Shown in pieces: positions 33,884-47,462 of a DNA stretch of 64,000 bases (position 1 is its first letter; each line of letters starts with the position of its first letter). A program made the translations under genes and the position numbers. A model generated the notes under the pieces. The model saw only the letters and a program-made list of their open reading frames with translations. It ran no database searches and was not told the origin of the DNA. The DNA comes from Theropithecus gelada (Eukaryota; Chordata; Mammalia; Primates; Cercopithecidae): NCBI RefSeq assembly GCF_003255815.1, contig NC_037674.1, forward strand, positions 22,370,286 to 22,434,285, given 5' to 3'.

Positions 33884-36815
33884 ATGGTCCACAATAGAGA
33901 CTTCAGTAAATGCACTACTTACCTCAGTTAGAGCAGGATTTAAAAACCCATCAAAGGATGTGTAATACTCAGACACCAGAAACAATGAAATGCTGTTACT
34001 ATCCCTAGACCTGAAGGGACAAGGTATATAATTTGCATTACTGAAGCCCAGGAAGACCTGGTGCTGTGGAGAAGAGTTATCTGGTAGAAACTATATTCAT
34101 GCAGAATTAGGAAGAAAGTAGGGAATAGATATCAGGATTTCTCTCTCTCTCCTTCTGCCATCTGACCCACTGCTAGTGTCTTACATTAATCCAGTTCAAC
34201 TAGGAGCTAGCTGGCAGAGGAACCTGAATGATAAAGTCTTAGGTGTTCACCTCCTAGAGCACAGAACAGAGTACTGAAAGTTGGAGAAAGGATTTGGGTG
34301 GAGCTAACAGAATTATCAACACATTTTTTCTTGTCCAATATAAGTCTTTTGCTTTAATTATTAATTTTATTTCATTACATATAACAGTGGAAACATGTTT
34401 AGTTTGAATTTTGTCATCTTATATAATGATTTCTGCTTTGAATGTTCTCTTTTTTCACATTTTCCTATAATATGTTGTTTGCGTATATGTTTGCATTTGC
34501 CTTCCATGAGATTTTGTGTGTATGTATGTGTATGTGTATCAGTTATGATGACACACAGCGGAAAAAAATATTTTTAAATCTGCAAATATATATAAAGTAG
34601 AGATGCACCAAATAAATATTTGGCTGAACACTGAAAGGCTGAGTATCAATGTTATTATTCACCTGAAGCTGAATATTACTATCATAGAACGAATCCAAAG
34701 TTTTATGAAATTCATTTTTGATTGCAATATTTGTTACTGAAATTTCAGTAATAAAAATTTTAAAGCTTGACGTTATTCAAGGACAGTAATTTCTTGGCAT
34801 TGTCAGCTGCAAGATTGTTCCTGTGATCATCATAGCATGGGCAGATGCTAATTTGTCTACCTTCCTATATCGTTGGAAAGTTCCCATCAAATTACTACAC
34901 TTTCTTCCTCTATAATGTTAAAAAATAAAGTGTATCTATGAAGATTGTGGATCCTGAAAATGTAGTTGATAGTGACGGTGAAGCTTCATTGAAGCAATCC
35001 CAGCAACCGCAGCTTTGCACACTGACTATTTTTAGAAGTGGAATTAGAATTGATGCCTTGAAATACATATTTTTATTCTTCTATTTTCCTGCACTTGTTC
35101 CATAATCACTTGAGAATATTTCTCTATAAACCTTAACTTTTAAATGTGGCAATGGAAAGTGAAAACAGCTCTCAAGATAAAACAATTTTCTCTGAATTTT
35201 CAGCTGCATCTGAACTTTCATGATGCGTGCTAATTTCAGTACGTTCTCCAGTTGAGGATGACAGGAAAAGCTTTACCACAGGTATCTTCTAAGAAATATG
35301 TGCATTCTAATGGCATATTGTATTGGTGATTTCCTTAACAAATTATAGCAAACAAGCTATTTTTCTTTAAGCAACCACTGGATCTTAATAAGTCCTGAGA
35401 TGGCAGCTTTGCCATTAAGGTTCGCCCAAGCAGCCACTTTAATATGTGACCACTGCCAATTTACCTTGTATAGGTTCATAACAAAGAAGTTCCCAAATTG
35501 TATGCCTGTCATGTAGTATATCTTCAGCTGAAGATTTTAAGATTTCACCTAGGTTAATTAACCCTTGAAGGTAAGTACTCAGATATTAATAATAAATCTA
35601 AAGGATCATGGGGTCATTGATCCCATATAAGCTTAGGGATGCCAGAAATGAGGATGAATTAGATCAGTTTTCTAATTTGAACCCCCAAAATACAAGGCAA
35701 AACTCAAGGCGAATGGAGAATTGGGCTAATCCAGAGGGTAAACACGCACACATGTGAGTGCAAGCGTGTGCCTGCATGAGATAGGTACCCCCCAGGGCCC
35801 TGAGAAAGTAGTGGCAGAGATAGACTTCTTAGGGAGAACTGGGCACTGCCCCTGCCTTTGCACATTTGTCAGGGATATTGGCTCATGGGCTCATTCTCTT
35901 TATCAGAGAAAGATTACAGTTTTCGAATATAAACACCAAAAGATCAGGTGACATATTATTGAAAGTTAACTGCCTATTATGGCCTGAGTAATAAAACAAA
36001 ATAATGGCATATGGATGGTCTGATGGCAATATTAGTTTCTTCTACTAAGTAGGGAAGGGGGTGCCTTTCTCTTTTTGTGAATTTGCGCCTTTGTTGTAAA
36101 TCGGGAGTTGACATATTTCTGGAACTTAAGGGAAAACCACATCCAACCAGAGCCTAACCTTTTAATCCATCCAAGAGTTTACTTAATTCACCCAATTAAA
36201 ATATGGATTCTCTACAATGCCTATTCATAATCTCTTTAGTCCATATTTTCTCCATTACGTCCAACTCCCACCATTCAGCTGTTGATTTACGGTGAGAGCT
36301 ATTTTTAAGATTGTAGAATTGATTACTGAAACTATGTACTCCCTAACTCTACAGAATCATAAAATCCATATTCACTTCTGTATTCCAGTGATCAGAAAAA
36401 ATATAGGGCATATTTCTAAAGATAACTCCTTCACTGTCTCTTTTCAAAGAGCGTAACAGTGACAGAATTGAAGGAAGAGGGCAGATAATTTAAAAATATT
36501 ATATACGGGGCCACCTCTTGAAAAGGAAGTCTAATATCCTACAGGAAGGCTCTGGCCCTAGGTTTTCATCTGTAAATCGGTTACTCTAACTCTTCTAGTT
36601 ACTAGAGGGAACATTTTCTTTATTCATGTTGTTATGTTGTTCATCTTGGAAAGGGAAAGTAAGAGCTTTGTAATAACACCTAAGATAATAATAACCCCCC
36701 AGATTACTGTGTTTGTACAGGACAGTATGTTTTATAGTTTTAGATTTCTTAAAATCTGGGCCACAAACAGAAAATATTTGATATAAAGAGTAGAAACCAG
36801 TCTAAGAAGCAGAGC
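33884..36815. other. Mostly unique sequence; possible DNA transposon
   Basis: No gene recognised. At 34598-34700, 'agagatgcaccaaataaatatttggctgaacactgaaagg' resembles a hAT-type element start, with low confidence. A (TG)n/TATG stretch is at 34515-34540. ERVL sequence may extend a few hundred bases past 33884. Confidence 0.35.
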
Positions 36816-36819
36816 AAAG

Positions 36820-37230
36820 AAAAGCAACTAAAGACGCTTAGCTTGAAAGAAAGAGGACTTAAGGCAACATTCGAGTTGTTTTCAAATATTTGAAGGCTTG
36901 CCAATGAACAACCAAGGAGACAAATTTTATACAGCCATTAAGGATGGAGAAAGAAATGGTGGATACAAGTTTTAGGATGGCATATGTAAACTACTATTTT
37001 CTTCTATAAGAAGAAACTACTATAAGGAATTAATATAAGAAACTATATTAATATAAGACACTACTATAAGGAATTAATAATTACTATCATACATGGATTG
37101 CCTCAAGGGATGGGGAACACAAACAGAAGGGTCAAAACAGAGTCTTATGGTTAGGAATACTGTACAGAAAATATGGCCATTGAATGGGGAGTTAGACTAA
37201 GCTGTATAGACCTTTTCAATTGTGATTAAA
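36820..37230 (+). repeat. L2 LINE 3' part
   Basis: 'gaggacttaaggcaacattcgagttgttttcaaatatttgaaggcttgcca' and later 'ggagttagactaagctgtatagaccttttcaattgtgat' follow the L2 3' end order. Includes a short local repeat of 'ctactataaggaattaat' at 37018 and 37064. Confidence 0.65.
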
Positions 37231-37344
37231 ATTATATGAGTTATATGAAATTGTATGAGATCGTACTGATATTTAAGGATTACTGCATTATTTTCCTATT
37301 TCTCAGGCTAACAAAAGTAAAGGCAATGCATGACAAATGTGGTA

Positions 37345-37560
37345 TAATGATGATTACTAGATTTGGAGTTGGAAATACGGAGCTTGACTTCAGAATTCAG
37401 TTCTATCACTGACACTAGTAAATTAGAATAAATAATTAACTTATCCGAGACCCAATTCATTTATTAAACATAATGATAATTATACTATATACCTCACAAG
37501 ATTATTATGTGAGTTAGGTAGCATGTATTCAGTACAATGAACCCTTAGAAATGGCCTGAT
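37345..37560 (+). repeat. MIR SINE
   Basis: Forward MIR: 'cttgacttcagaattcagttctatcactgacactagtaaatt', 'taacttatccgagacccaattc', 'cctcacaagattattatgtgagttaggtagcatgta'. Confidence 0.7.
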
Positions 37561-38029
37561 ATGTGCACTTGTAACTGTGACAAGCTGAGTCACAAAGATG
37601 AGAAAGTGGCAGTTGCAGCCTAAAATTTTGCTAGGTTTTTATAATACGTACAGAGATAGCTACAATTCAACAGGGTAAATGCTGTAACAGAGGTGAATTT
37701 AAAAGTATCTTATGAACAAATGAAGTTGGAAAGGTTGATTTGGGAGACGAATTAGAAAAACATGCAAAAAAGAAGTGCCATAAATCTTGCAAGACAAACA
37801 GTATTTAGGAAGTATGTAAAAATACACCAGAAATAGTCAGCATAAGCAAATGCATAGATATTGAATAAAAATCTGCCTAAGCCCTCTCTCCGAAAAAAAG
37901 AAATATAAAATGTAAGCCCTTCATGGAGAACAACAAATAGTAAAAGCTGACTTGACTATGTATTTGAACACACCTGGTATGGTACACGGAAGATAGCAGA
38001 TACGCAATATGTGCCTTTCTAAAAAACAG

Positions 38030-39370
38030 AGTGTTTGACTTCTGATTCTGGCCATAATAAAATAATGCATTTCAGACTGATTCTTCTGCTGTAAACAACC
38101 ATAAAACTAGACAAAATGTACAATGTGCCAGTTTTAAAGCATTGTGCAACACACAGCACAGAGTCGTGATCCTTGAAGTGAACTCCACATTTAAAGCTGG
38201 CCTTTTATCTAGGGCTACTTCCAAAACTGCAGAAAAGGAAAGAGGAACCCAAATAGATAGCAGCAATTTTTCTGAATGGAGAAACAGATTGTAGGATGCA
38301 GCTGAGGTGGCTGGAATTTATGAAGAAGAATCCAGAGAAGAAACAGTCGAACTGAGAAAGAGATCTAAAAATCTACAAATCAGTCTTCTTGAATTTTTTT
38401 AGTGAACAACATACTATGCATGCACAGAGTAAGATTTCACAAGGCCACGCAGAGAACAGTTTCTGAGGGGCAGTGAGCGGAATGAGGATTTCACTGGTTC
38501 AACAATGTTGAGAGGCATTAGAGTTTCAACTAGCCAAAGTGAAAAGACTCACTGAGCATCTCCCAATGTTTAAGAACTCAAGAAAGTCGGCTTCCAAAGT
38601 AGGACTAATCTACTCCTATCAGAAGAAATACTCTAAAATCAGCCTCAAAAACTTAAAACTAAGCACCAACTGGATCAAACTAATGTGCCGGTAAATTAAC
38701 TGTCTGCTCAAAATAAAATTCAGCACACTTTTAAGTCTAGAATCTAACTAATATAGTATGAAAAATGTCAAATATAAAATAAAAATAATTATTAAATATG
38801 CAAAAATAGCAGAAAACTACAAGAAAATTAGGAGAAAAACAAGCAATAGAAACAGACCTAAGATAGCCAGGATGTTGTTAAGAATAAAAACAAGCATTAT
38901 TAAACTGGTATTAAAACATGTCCAAGGATTTAGAGGAAAAGATGGAAGACAGTGGAGAGATGTGGAATATCTACAAGGTAATACAATTTAAAATTCTTAA
39001 TTGTAGGGAGGAGAAAAGGCACGTAACAGAAAAGGGAATAATGATTAAAATAAAACACTTCTGACTTCTCATCAGAACAAATGTAAGCTAAATGAAAATC
39101 TAAAAATTATTTAATGTATACAGAAGAAATAATAAGTCATTTCAGAATTACATATCCAGTGAAAATAATCTTCAAAAGGCAAAATTAACACTTTAATAAG
39201 GTTAAAATAATATGTGAAAGAATTTGTTACCACCAGAAAAGCACTACAAGCAGCACTACAAGCAGAAGAGTAATGATAAAAAATTTAAACTCACATCTAC
39301 CAAAGATGTGGAGTGCTACTGGGGCACAAGGACAGATAGGTTTTCCTTAAGGAACAATGACAACGACAAA
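38030..39370 (+). mobile_element. HAL1/old L1M 5' and ORF1 region
   Basis: The stretch 'tctgacttctcatcagaacaaatg', 'catttcagaattacatatccagtgaaaataatcttcaaaaggcaaaatt' and 'gaatttgttaccaccagaaaagcactacaagca' parallels the old L1/HAL1 ORF1 C-terminal domain. Upstream 38030-38700 looks like its 5' part. 'gcactacaagca' is tandemly duplicated at 39240-39265. Confidence 0.65.
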
Positions 39371-40139
39371 GAATCTAAAGTTTCAACAGGAAAATAAATA
39401 ATTGTTATTATCCTGAGATGATAGTTTTAGGTTAATATCCTGATTTAGTAATTGTGGTATCTGATTGTCTTTGTCATAAAAACTAACATATTCAAGGTTT
39501 TTTTTAACCCACAAATATGAAGTCTTTATATCATTTTATTGAGTCATGAGCTGATATGGTTACCAAGAGAAAAGATTTTTGGAGCCCAAAGACTTCTCAG
39601 GCTTATTTTTCTCTCCAGTTCTTACTTCTGTGCCTTTAAAGGTATTACAAAGGAATTTAAGAGCACCCATTGTAGGGCAAAAGTGAAGAAAAAAAAATTA
39701 ACTGTGGGTATGTTATGATAAATTGCTTGTTTTAGTTACGAAGCCAGGTATCTACAAGAATGTCCTTATCCAAACAACTGTATTTAGCATAAAAAATCCT
39801 GGAAAAGTGGCTTATCAATTTCAAAAACTTATCTCTGTAAATATTATATAATGGAATTTGTTTTCCAGTATCTTACATAGCAATGTCATCAAGTTTATAA
39901 ACTGGATAATCTGCTGATTATTTTATGAGAATGGCAGAAGTCATTTAAAGTAGCCACATTCAACTCTGAGTGTATATGTGCATACACCTATCAAAATGCA
40001 AGCAGGGCTCAATAGATAAGTTTATGTTTGTGGGCAGGTAATCTTAAAAAATAGTTACCTAAAAATCAATATGACTGCTTAAATAAATTGTACATTATTC
40101 TAAGAATATATGATTATGAAATATTGTCAAGCCTAGCAG
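39371..40139. other. Unique sequence, nothing recognised
   Basis: AT-rich, no frames of note. Confidence 0.4.
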
Positions 40140-40530
40140 TAATAAAGATAACAATATAATTATTCTTGATAACCCCAAACTGAAGAGAACTCAAAGGCCC
40201 CTAAAATTGGAGAATGGATTGTAAAAGCTATGATATAGTCAAATAATTGAAAACTACTCAAAACTACTACAAAAAAAGACACCAAAATTTTTTATTGTAT
40301 GATCACATCCATATAAAGTTTCAGAATGGGCAAGATCAATCTGTAGTGATAGAAACTAGAATAATGGCTGGAGGGTAACAGGAATTGATTGGTATGTGGC
40401 ATAAGAAATTTCTGGGGTAATGTCAATGTTCTATGGGCTGTGGGTTGCTCAGTCATATATTTTTATCAAAAGTCACTGAATAATGACTTAAAAACTGTGC
40501 ATTTCACCTAAAGTATTAAAAACAAGGAAA
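40140..40530 (+). mobile_element. Old L1M 3' end
   Basis: 'tgtatgatcacatccatataaagtttcagaatgggcaagatcaatctgtagtgatagaaactag' and 'ttttatcaaaagtcactgaataatgacttaaaaactgtgcatttc' are old-L1 3'UTR wording. Confidence 0.7.
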
Positions 40531-40769
40531 AAATACTATCAAAAAATATGGAAAAGTAAACTTTTGCACATTAGTCTCAAAAACCAATGATTTCTGATAT
40601 TCTTTTTACTCTATCAATATGTTTTTCATTTTGAATCATCTAAGTTTTTTTGTATTATTGTGCTTCAGCTCAGAGTGAATATTTAACAAAATGCAGAGTA
40701 TGAATTTCAGTGAAGTAATGGCCAAAAATAGGCCATAAACAGATTATTGCGAGATTAGTATTTGTGGCA

Positions 40770-41400
40770 TGCACAGTAGCCTCCCAAAGATGTCCACATC
40801 CTCATTCCTGGAATCTGTGAATGTGTCAAAATGGACTTTGCAGCTGTAACTAAGGTTGCAAACCTTACGATAGGGCAAGCAGCTTTGAGCATCCAGGTGA
40901 ACCCAATCTAATTATATGAAACTTTAAAAGCAGAGAACATTCTTCAGCTGGCGAAACAGAGACTTGGCAGAGGGAGAAATTAGAAAGATTCCACCTGAGA
41001 AGGTTTGGAGGCATCATTGCTGGTTTTGAGATGTAGAGGCTCACATAGGAAGTCTGGAGACAGGTTACTGGGAGCTGACACCAGCAACCACCAGTTGAGG
41101 CAGGCAAGAAAACAATGACCTACAACTGTACAAGATATTGGGAATGGTGATACAACTTCAAACATCTAACTTCTGCCAACAACCTTAAAAAATCTGGAAA
41201 TGTACTCTTACCAGGGCTTCCCAATAAGATCCCTGTTGATTGTCACTTTTGTTTGGACCTTGCGGGACGTTGAACAGGGGAGCTGGTTGAGCTCACTCAG
41301 ATTTCGGACCTACAGAAGTGTGAGGTAATAATTTATGTTGTTGAAACCATTAATTTTGTTGAAATTGTCATGGAGTCAATATAAAACAAATACGTTATTT
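40770..41400 (+). mobile_element. MLT1-like MaLR LTR (+)
   Basis: Forward order: 'gatgtccacatcctcattcctggaatctgtgaatgtg', 'ggactttgcagctgtaactaagg', 'atccaggtgaacccaatctaattat', 'gctggttttgagatgtagagg', 'ggacctacagaagtgtgaggtaataatttatgttgttgaaacc'. Diverged. The exact MLT1 subfamily is not assigned. Confidence 0.75.
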
Positions 41401-41524
41401 TAGAATGAGACTGGGTAATGAAGGGCTTGTGTTGATTTCCAAGGAGATTGAAAAATATATCTCATAAATCTAGTGAAAACATGAAAGTTCTGGGGAGGAT
41501 AAAATTGATAATATCTTTTCCATT

Positions 41525-41875
41525 TGTATTAGTCCGTTTTTGCACTGGTATCAAGAACTGCCTGAGACTGGGTAGTTTATAACGGAAAGAGGTTTAATTG
41601 ACTCACTGTTCCGCATGGCTGGGGAGGCCTCAGGAAGCTGACAATCATGGTGGAAGGTGAAGGGGAAGCAGGCACCTTCTTCACAGGGTGGCAGGAGAGA
41701 GAGGAGCAGGAGTACAGGAAAAAAAAAAAAACTGCCTCTTTTAAAACCAAAAGATTTCGTGAGACTCACTATCACGAGAACAGCATGGGAGAAACCACCC
41801 CTCCCCCGCCATAATCCTATCACTTCCCTCCCTCAACACGTGGGAATGGGTGGGGACACAGAACCAAACATGTCA
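41525..41875 (-). mobile_element. THE1/MST-type MaLR solo LTR (-)
   Basis: Starts TGTATTAGTCCGTTTTTGC and ends ACATGTCA. Contains 'gagactgggtagtttataa', 'tgactcactgttccgcatgg' and 'acgtgggaatgggtggggacaca'. 5-bp flanks CCATT (41520-41524) and GCATT (41876-41880). An A14 run at about 41719-41732 interrupts it. Confidence 0.9.
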
Positions 41876-41880
41876 GCATT

Positions 41881-43449
41881 TACGTTGATTCTGCTACATC
41901 ACTCCTGTTAGACCATCTCTCTCTCCCTTGTTTTCCTAGAATATCCCATTGTGTGTATTAAAATCATTTCTAGGTATAAACTTTATTCTCGGTAAAACCT
42001 TGAGAATGTGAATATACTCGGCATTTTTACTTCATCAACACATAGGAAAATTCTGTACAAAGCCAAAATTATTCTTTTGATTGCCCTAGTAATATAGGGG
42101 GAAAAATGATGGAAATATAAATATTTTATATGAATATTAAAATCTTCTGATATGGCCTCAAGGCATGTTGGTCAACCTCATCCCTTTCACAAACTGGCAT
42201 CAGTGACTGTTACTCTCAGTTTCCTTGTTTCCTCACATATACTCTCCCTATTCCTCCCCCAAAATCATTACTTCTAGTTAAAATAGATCTTTCTTTTCAT
42301 TTTTCATTCTTGTCAGCATTTTCAGGAAAGAACTATTGCCCCTTTCTTTGATCCAAAGCAACTCCCCAAGTACAATGCTTTTTTTTTGTTTGTTTTCTTG
42401 CCTAGGAAGGTTACTTTTTTCATGTTGGAAAGAAATGAAAGATTAGAAACCAAACCACAGACAATCGTGCATAGTGCAGTCACCAAGGAGGTAACTTTCC
42501 ACCATTACTTGAGACAAATGCGTGTGTGTGTGTGTGTTTTTAATCTAGTTTGATCTCAGAGCCTCTAAATAGGTGAAGAAATACGTGTGTAATTGAAAAA
42601 AAAAACTGTTCTCTCGGCCATTATTCAAAGGACACTGGCTCAAAGAACATATCTTAAAGCTCTTTAAAATGGAAAAACATTTTCTTGGTGGAACATCAAA
42701 TGATAGCTTAGTCACATTAAAATCCATAATTACAACAAGCCCCAGTGAACAGGTCTGGCTATTTTTCATTGAAAACAAAAAAGTATAACAATCGTAGAAC
42801 ACCTGAATTTATTGGCTTTAATTAAATGTGTTTGTTCTAAACTGATGTAATTTAAGCACAATCCATAGAAAAGAAAATCTATTGTATATTCAGTACCGAT
42901 TTGCCTGTCCACATAAGAATATTTATAGTCTAGTGAAAATTAGCCTGATATTGTATACAGAAAAGTATAAAAACCTCTAATAACATTATTTTTTTCATTT
43001 AAAAGCAAAGGTTTAAAATAAACTTTATATATTATAAAGTCAGCTGAAGTTATTTTTATTTCTCTTAACTAAATACACTGAGATTTTGGAAGCAAAAATA
43101 TAAATTTCTGAAATTGTATACATTATCAAAACAATTTCACTGAAGATTGAGGTTTAGATCAGGAATCAGAGTGTTTCTAAGAAGGCTATTGATTAATTTC
43201 CTCTACCTATTATAAGTAACTAATAAACATTTTTTGCTATGTTTAAAATATTAAACTAATATTAAACATAACTGAACCAACTTAGTGGATTAACTGTATC
43301 ATTGAGGTAGGTCTATGTAACATATTTGTGATTATAGCAATAAAAGAAATGCATTTCAATTTTTTTTCAGTTTCTACTATATACTAGCTAATGGATTAGT
43401 TTTGTAGTATTAAGTTGAAGAACAGGAAGCAGAAATAGAGTAGAAAAGA
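41881..43449. other. Unique AT-rich sequence with (TG)n
   Basis: Nothing recognised except a (TG)n run at about 42521-42537 and an A9 run near 42596-42605. Confidence 0.4.
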
Positions 43450-43660
43450 TAAATGACATTTATTAAGTCCATGCTGTGGATTAGGTGTATGATGGACTTT
43501 CTGTACATATTATATAAGAATCTTATAAATTAAAAATTATCCTCACTTAATATATAAGAAAATTGAGACTCAGACAAGTAAAATAACTCATTCAAGGTTA
43601 CATAAGTGGGTTTTCAATCCTTATTCATCTAGTTCTAATGCCCATGACCTGGCTGTTTGG
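43450..43660 (-). repeat. MIR SINE (-)
   Basis: Reverse MIR: 'tgacatttattaagtccatgctgtggattaggtg', 'tatataagaaaattgagactcagacaagtaaaataactcattcaaggttacataagtggg'. Confidence 0.7.
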
Positions 43661-45889
43661 AAGGGAAACAAACTGAGGAAGAGAAAAAGTAAAATAAGCA
43701 GTGAAGGCAGAAATTGCTAAACTCTGTAGTGCTATTGGGGCACATAGGCAGCTTCCTGGAACTAGCACTATGAGAATGTAGCCCTCTCCCTACATCCACA
43801 GCATTTATTTGTAGTGAGCTATAGAGAAACATAGAAGGCAAGACCTCAACTGCCTAAGTGGACATAAATGTAAAATTTTTAGGTGTTGTACAGGTCCTGA
43901 CTCAGAGTGAAAAATGTGAAGCCCTTGCTGCCTCAGGTGAGAAACTTAAGTGGATGTCAAATAAACTCAGTAATCAAGGTAAATGATAATGTAATATTTT
44001 ATTAAATCAAAATTAATGCAGGAAATCCACGATGAATAACATATTAACATTTTAAATAAAAAGAAAATCAATATTACTGAGGTTTTCTTTTGCTTCATGC
44101 TTCCATGTGGCTTGGCAATGGTGCTGTGCTGTTACTGATCCTGTTAGACAGCTGAGCATCTGCTAGAGATGATAACAAAAAGAGTCAAAGGGTGAGTCAA
44201 AGAGTGCATGCATTTAAAATTCAGATAATAATCATATTTAATGACTACAGCTTAAGGTTTTAAAATTTCTTCATATCTGTAAGTGTACTATCTTTTTCTA
44301 TTTTAAAATTTTTCTTCCTTTTTTCTACTTTTTTTGGAAATTGTCAAAAGTGTATTGGCCTTTTCAGATATCATACTTTGAAAATATTTATCATGTACTC
44401 ATACTTTTTGTTTTTTAATAATTTTATGCTCATCAATTCCACCTGTATCTTTCCTGCCACTTAGTCTACACATTAGTTTTCAACTAAAAGTCCTTTTTTA
44501 AATGTCCAAGTCCTCTCACATTTTGTATGCATATTATAGTTTTTTATATTCTATTTGTGTTGAAAATTCTTATTCCAAGAGCCTTTACTCAGTAATTCTG
44601 GATGATGAATAAATTGTGTTGTGGGTGTTCCTATGGATTTTCTTTTGCATATGTGAGTTTCCTATTCCTCTGGGGGGGTGTGTAGCTGTGTATGTTAATA
44701 AACAAAAAGATTCAAGTGATTATAAACAAGATAATATGTGAAGAGTGCAGACAATGATACCTTGAGTAAGAATAATTGGCCCTGACATTGATAACTCAAA
44801 TTGGAATAAAAGAGAATTAAAAGTTCACTATCATGTAGTGATTCCTTAAAATAAGGAAGGATTTGGATATAGATTTATAGGGGAAACATGTTACCAGGAC
44901 GTTCTTAAGAAAATAAAAGGATGACTGAAAAAAATTATGTAAAACCCAAATTGTCATTCAAGCAACAAATAGACATAAAAGATCTCAGAGAACATCACCC
45001 CAAAAATCGAGTCAAAGAATGGGCCAAAATAAGGATAAAGCAAATAGAGACATTTTATGAAATGACAGATGAACAATAAGTCCTATAAATACAGCACATA
45101 GATTAAGCAACTAAAGAAAATTTCTTACAGGCTATAGAATAAAAGGCATAAATTTTGGTAAAATAAGAATAATGCAAGTTACAAAACTCCAGAGGTTACA
45201 GAAGAGAATTTAAAAAACAACTGTTCTGACAACATGATCTCTTATAAAAAGATGTAGACTGGTACAGTCTAAAATTAAAATCTGAAGGTAAAATACAAAC
45301 CACAGGAACTTCTACTAGTAACTGCAGATTTGTAGTTGATATCAACTCTACCATGGAACACAACAACAAAATTTTCTTCAAGACACTAAGTGTTAACAAA
45401 GCAATGGAAAATTGCAAAGCCAAGATCCAAGAGATGAGCTTGGCATTGAGCATCGCTTTTCAACTCAAGATTTTTACTGATTCTAGGAAGTTAAAAAATA
45501 GATTGCAAAACTAAGGAATACTTTTGGCAGCCAAATGCATGTAACTGTGTGAGTGTGCAAGGGAATGTGGTGGGGAGAATTGGAGTATAGTACCCTCCAG
45601 GCTTTGAGTTGGGGGCAAGGACTACACTCGATAAAGACCAGCCCACTCAGGGATATAAAACTAGTGTCTAATTATCTGTACACTTATGGGTGCATTAAAG
45701 TAACCTGCTAGTGCCCTTAGCTTACTGCAAAGAGCAAATGTAATTCCTCTCTAGAGAATGTTAACATTTCCAGGGCCTCAAATCACGTTCAGTTTTTCAT
45801 ATATAATGTCTAGTACTCAATTTAAAAATACATGTAAATAAATACATGATGAGATATGATGATGAAATTATTGAAAAAAGAAATGAGGA
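43661..45889. other. Unique or unassigned sequence
   Basis: No gene recognised. The A-rich stretch at about 44740-45480 could be very old LINE sequence (HAL1/L1-like composition) but no motif decides it. Confidence 0.35.
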
Positions 45890-46574
45890 TGACATGGTTT
45901 GGCACTGTGTCCCTGCCCAAATCTCATCTCTAATTGTAATCTCCACGTGTTGAAGGAGGAATTTGGTGGGAGGTAATTGGATCATGGGGCTGGATTCCTC
46001 CATGCTATTCCCGTGATAGTGAGGGAGTTGTCATGAGATCTGATGGTTTTAAAAGTGGCAGTTTTGTCCAGTGCAGTGGCTCACATCTGTAATTCCAGCA
46101 CTTACGGAAGCTGAGGTGGGTGGATCACTTCAGATCACGAATTCAAAACCAGCTGGCCAACATGGCGAAACCCCATCTCCACTAAAAATACAAAAATTAG
46201 CTGGGTGTAGTGGCACACACCTGTAATCTCAGCTACTCAGGAGACTGAGACAGGAGAATCACTTGAACTTGGGAGGCGGGGGTTGCAGTGAGCCGAGATC
46301 ACGCCACTGCACTCCAGCTTGGACTACACAGGAAGACTGTCTCAAAAAAAAAAAAAAAGAAGAAGAAAAAGAAAAGAAAGTGGCAGTGTTTCCTGCTCTC
46401 TCTCCTGCTGCCGTGTAAGATGTGCCTTGCTTCTCCTTTACCTTCTGTCATGATTGTATGTTTCCTAAGGCCTCTTCAGCCATTTAGAACTATGAACCAA
46501 ATAAATCATTTTTATTTATAAATTACCCAGTCTCAGGTAGTATCTTAACAGTAATTTGAAAACTGACTAATACA
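45890..46574 (+). mobile_element. MST-type MaLR LTR (+), split by Alu
   Basis: Forward: TGACATGGTTTGGCACTGTGTCC, 'caaatctcatctctaattgtaatctccacgtgttg', 'gatctgatggttttaaaagtgg' [Alu] 'ttcctgctctctctcctgctgcc', 'catgattgtatgtttcctaaggcctc', 'attacccagtctcaggtagtatctt' and terminal ACTAATACA. The left part ends at 46062 and the right part resumes at 46388. Confidence 0.93.
46063..46376 (+). mobile_element. Alu SINE (+), inside MST LTR
   Basis: Forward dimeric Alu with a mixed A/AAG tail. Perfect 11-bp duplication AAAGTGGCAGT at 46052-46062 and 46377-46387. Confidence 0.95.
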
Positions 46575-46658
46575 GCAGACATATAATTGAAAAATAAATA
46601 GAAAAATAGTTTTTCCTGGAATAAAATAATGAATCTCTTTATAATTGCCTGATTATAG

Positions 46659-46985
46659 TACAGATGTTCCTCAGCTTATGATAGGATTACATCCTGATAA
46701 GCTCAATATACATTGGAAATATCATAAGTAGAAAATGCATTTAATACACCTAACCTGCCAAACATCATAGCTTAGCCTAGTCTACCTTAAACATGCTCAA
46801 AGCACTAACATTACCCTACATGTTGGGCAAAATTATCTAACGGAAAGCCTATTTTATAAGAAAGTGTTGAATCTGTCATGTAATGTATGGAATATGGTAC
46901 ATTATGTTGAAATCGTGATTGTTTTGCAGCATTGTAAAGTCAAAAAATTGTAAGTCAAACCATCATTAGGTCAAGAACTATCTAT
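46659..46985 (+). mobile_element. Tigger-type non-autonomous DNA transposon (MER2-like)
   Basis: The left end 'tacagatgttcctcagcttatgataggattacatcctgataagc' and the right end 'aaattgtaagtcaaaccatcattaggtcaagaact' are related as inverted repeats. The interior 'gcatttaatacacctaacctgcca...catagcttagcctagtctacctt' is TcMar-Tigger wording. TA target-site logic fits the ends. Confidence 0.7.
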
Positions 46986-46989
46986 ATAT

Positions 46990-47183
46990 TTAAATTCTTT
47001 TATATAGACACATACACATATACATACACACGGAGAAAGAGGGGAAGAGAGAGTGACAGAAAGATAAACAGTGAGACAGAGAAACGAGAAATTACTAGTG
47101 TGAGAAATTAATAAAAGAGAGGACATCACTACAGTTTCTATAGACATCAAAAGAAGTATAAAAGATTTCCTAGTGGCCCCAGC
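46990..47183 (+). mobile_element. Old L1M, part 1
   Basis: Starts with (CA)n/AGAG-rich sequence, then 'tagacatcaaaagaagtataaaagatttcctag', old L1 ORF2 RT wording. It resumes at 47463 after the class II solo LTR. Confidence 0.55.
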
Positions 47184-47462
47184 TGTTGGGGTCCGCGTGT
47201 TTCCTAAACAAAGGAATGAACACAAAGACAACACAAGACAAGACAAACATGGCGGCCGCCTCGAATGGCGTGCTCTGCTTTATTTTATACAGTCGTTTGT
47301 ATGTTGCCAAGTCACAAGACACATTGTTGTTTTTCTGACCTTTCCCTGACTTTCTGGATTTTCAAGATGTTTACACATAAACAAGCCCCCAATGCCCTGC
47401 TTCGTTTGCAAGAGCAGGACTTAATCGGGAACGCCTCGTTTGCGAGCACGTAGTCCTCTACA
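47184..47462 (-). mobile_element. Class II (betaretrovirus-type) solo LTR
   Basis: 279 bp bounded by TGT...ACA and by a perfect 6-bp duplication CCCAGC (47178-47183 and 47463-47468). The 6-bp size fits class II/ERVK integrases. On the minus strand it starts TGTAGAGGACTACG and has a combined TATA/poly-A-like TGTATAAAATAAAGC (47277-47291). Its end, ACACGCGGACCCCAACA, resembles ERVK LTR ends. It keeps many CpGs (for example GGCGGCCGCC near 47250) in a CpG-poor window, so it looks young. No internal sequence remains. I do not recognise it as a human family, and a monkey-lineage ERV is likely. Confidence 0.85.

Noticed and set aside
37015..37085. Repeated 'ctactataaggaattaat' as a regulatory array
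   Set aside because: Only two partial copies in AT-rich L2 sequence; simple local duplication.
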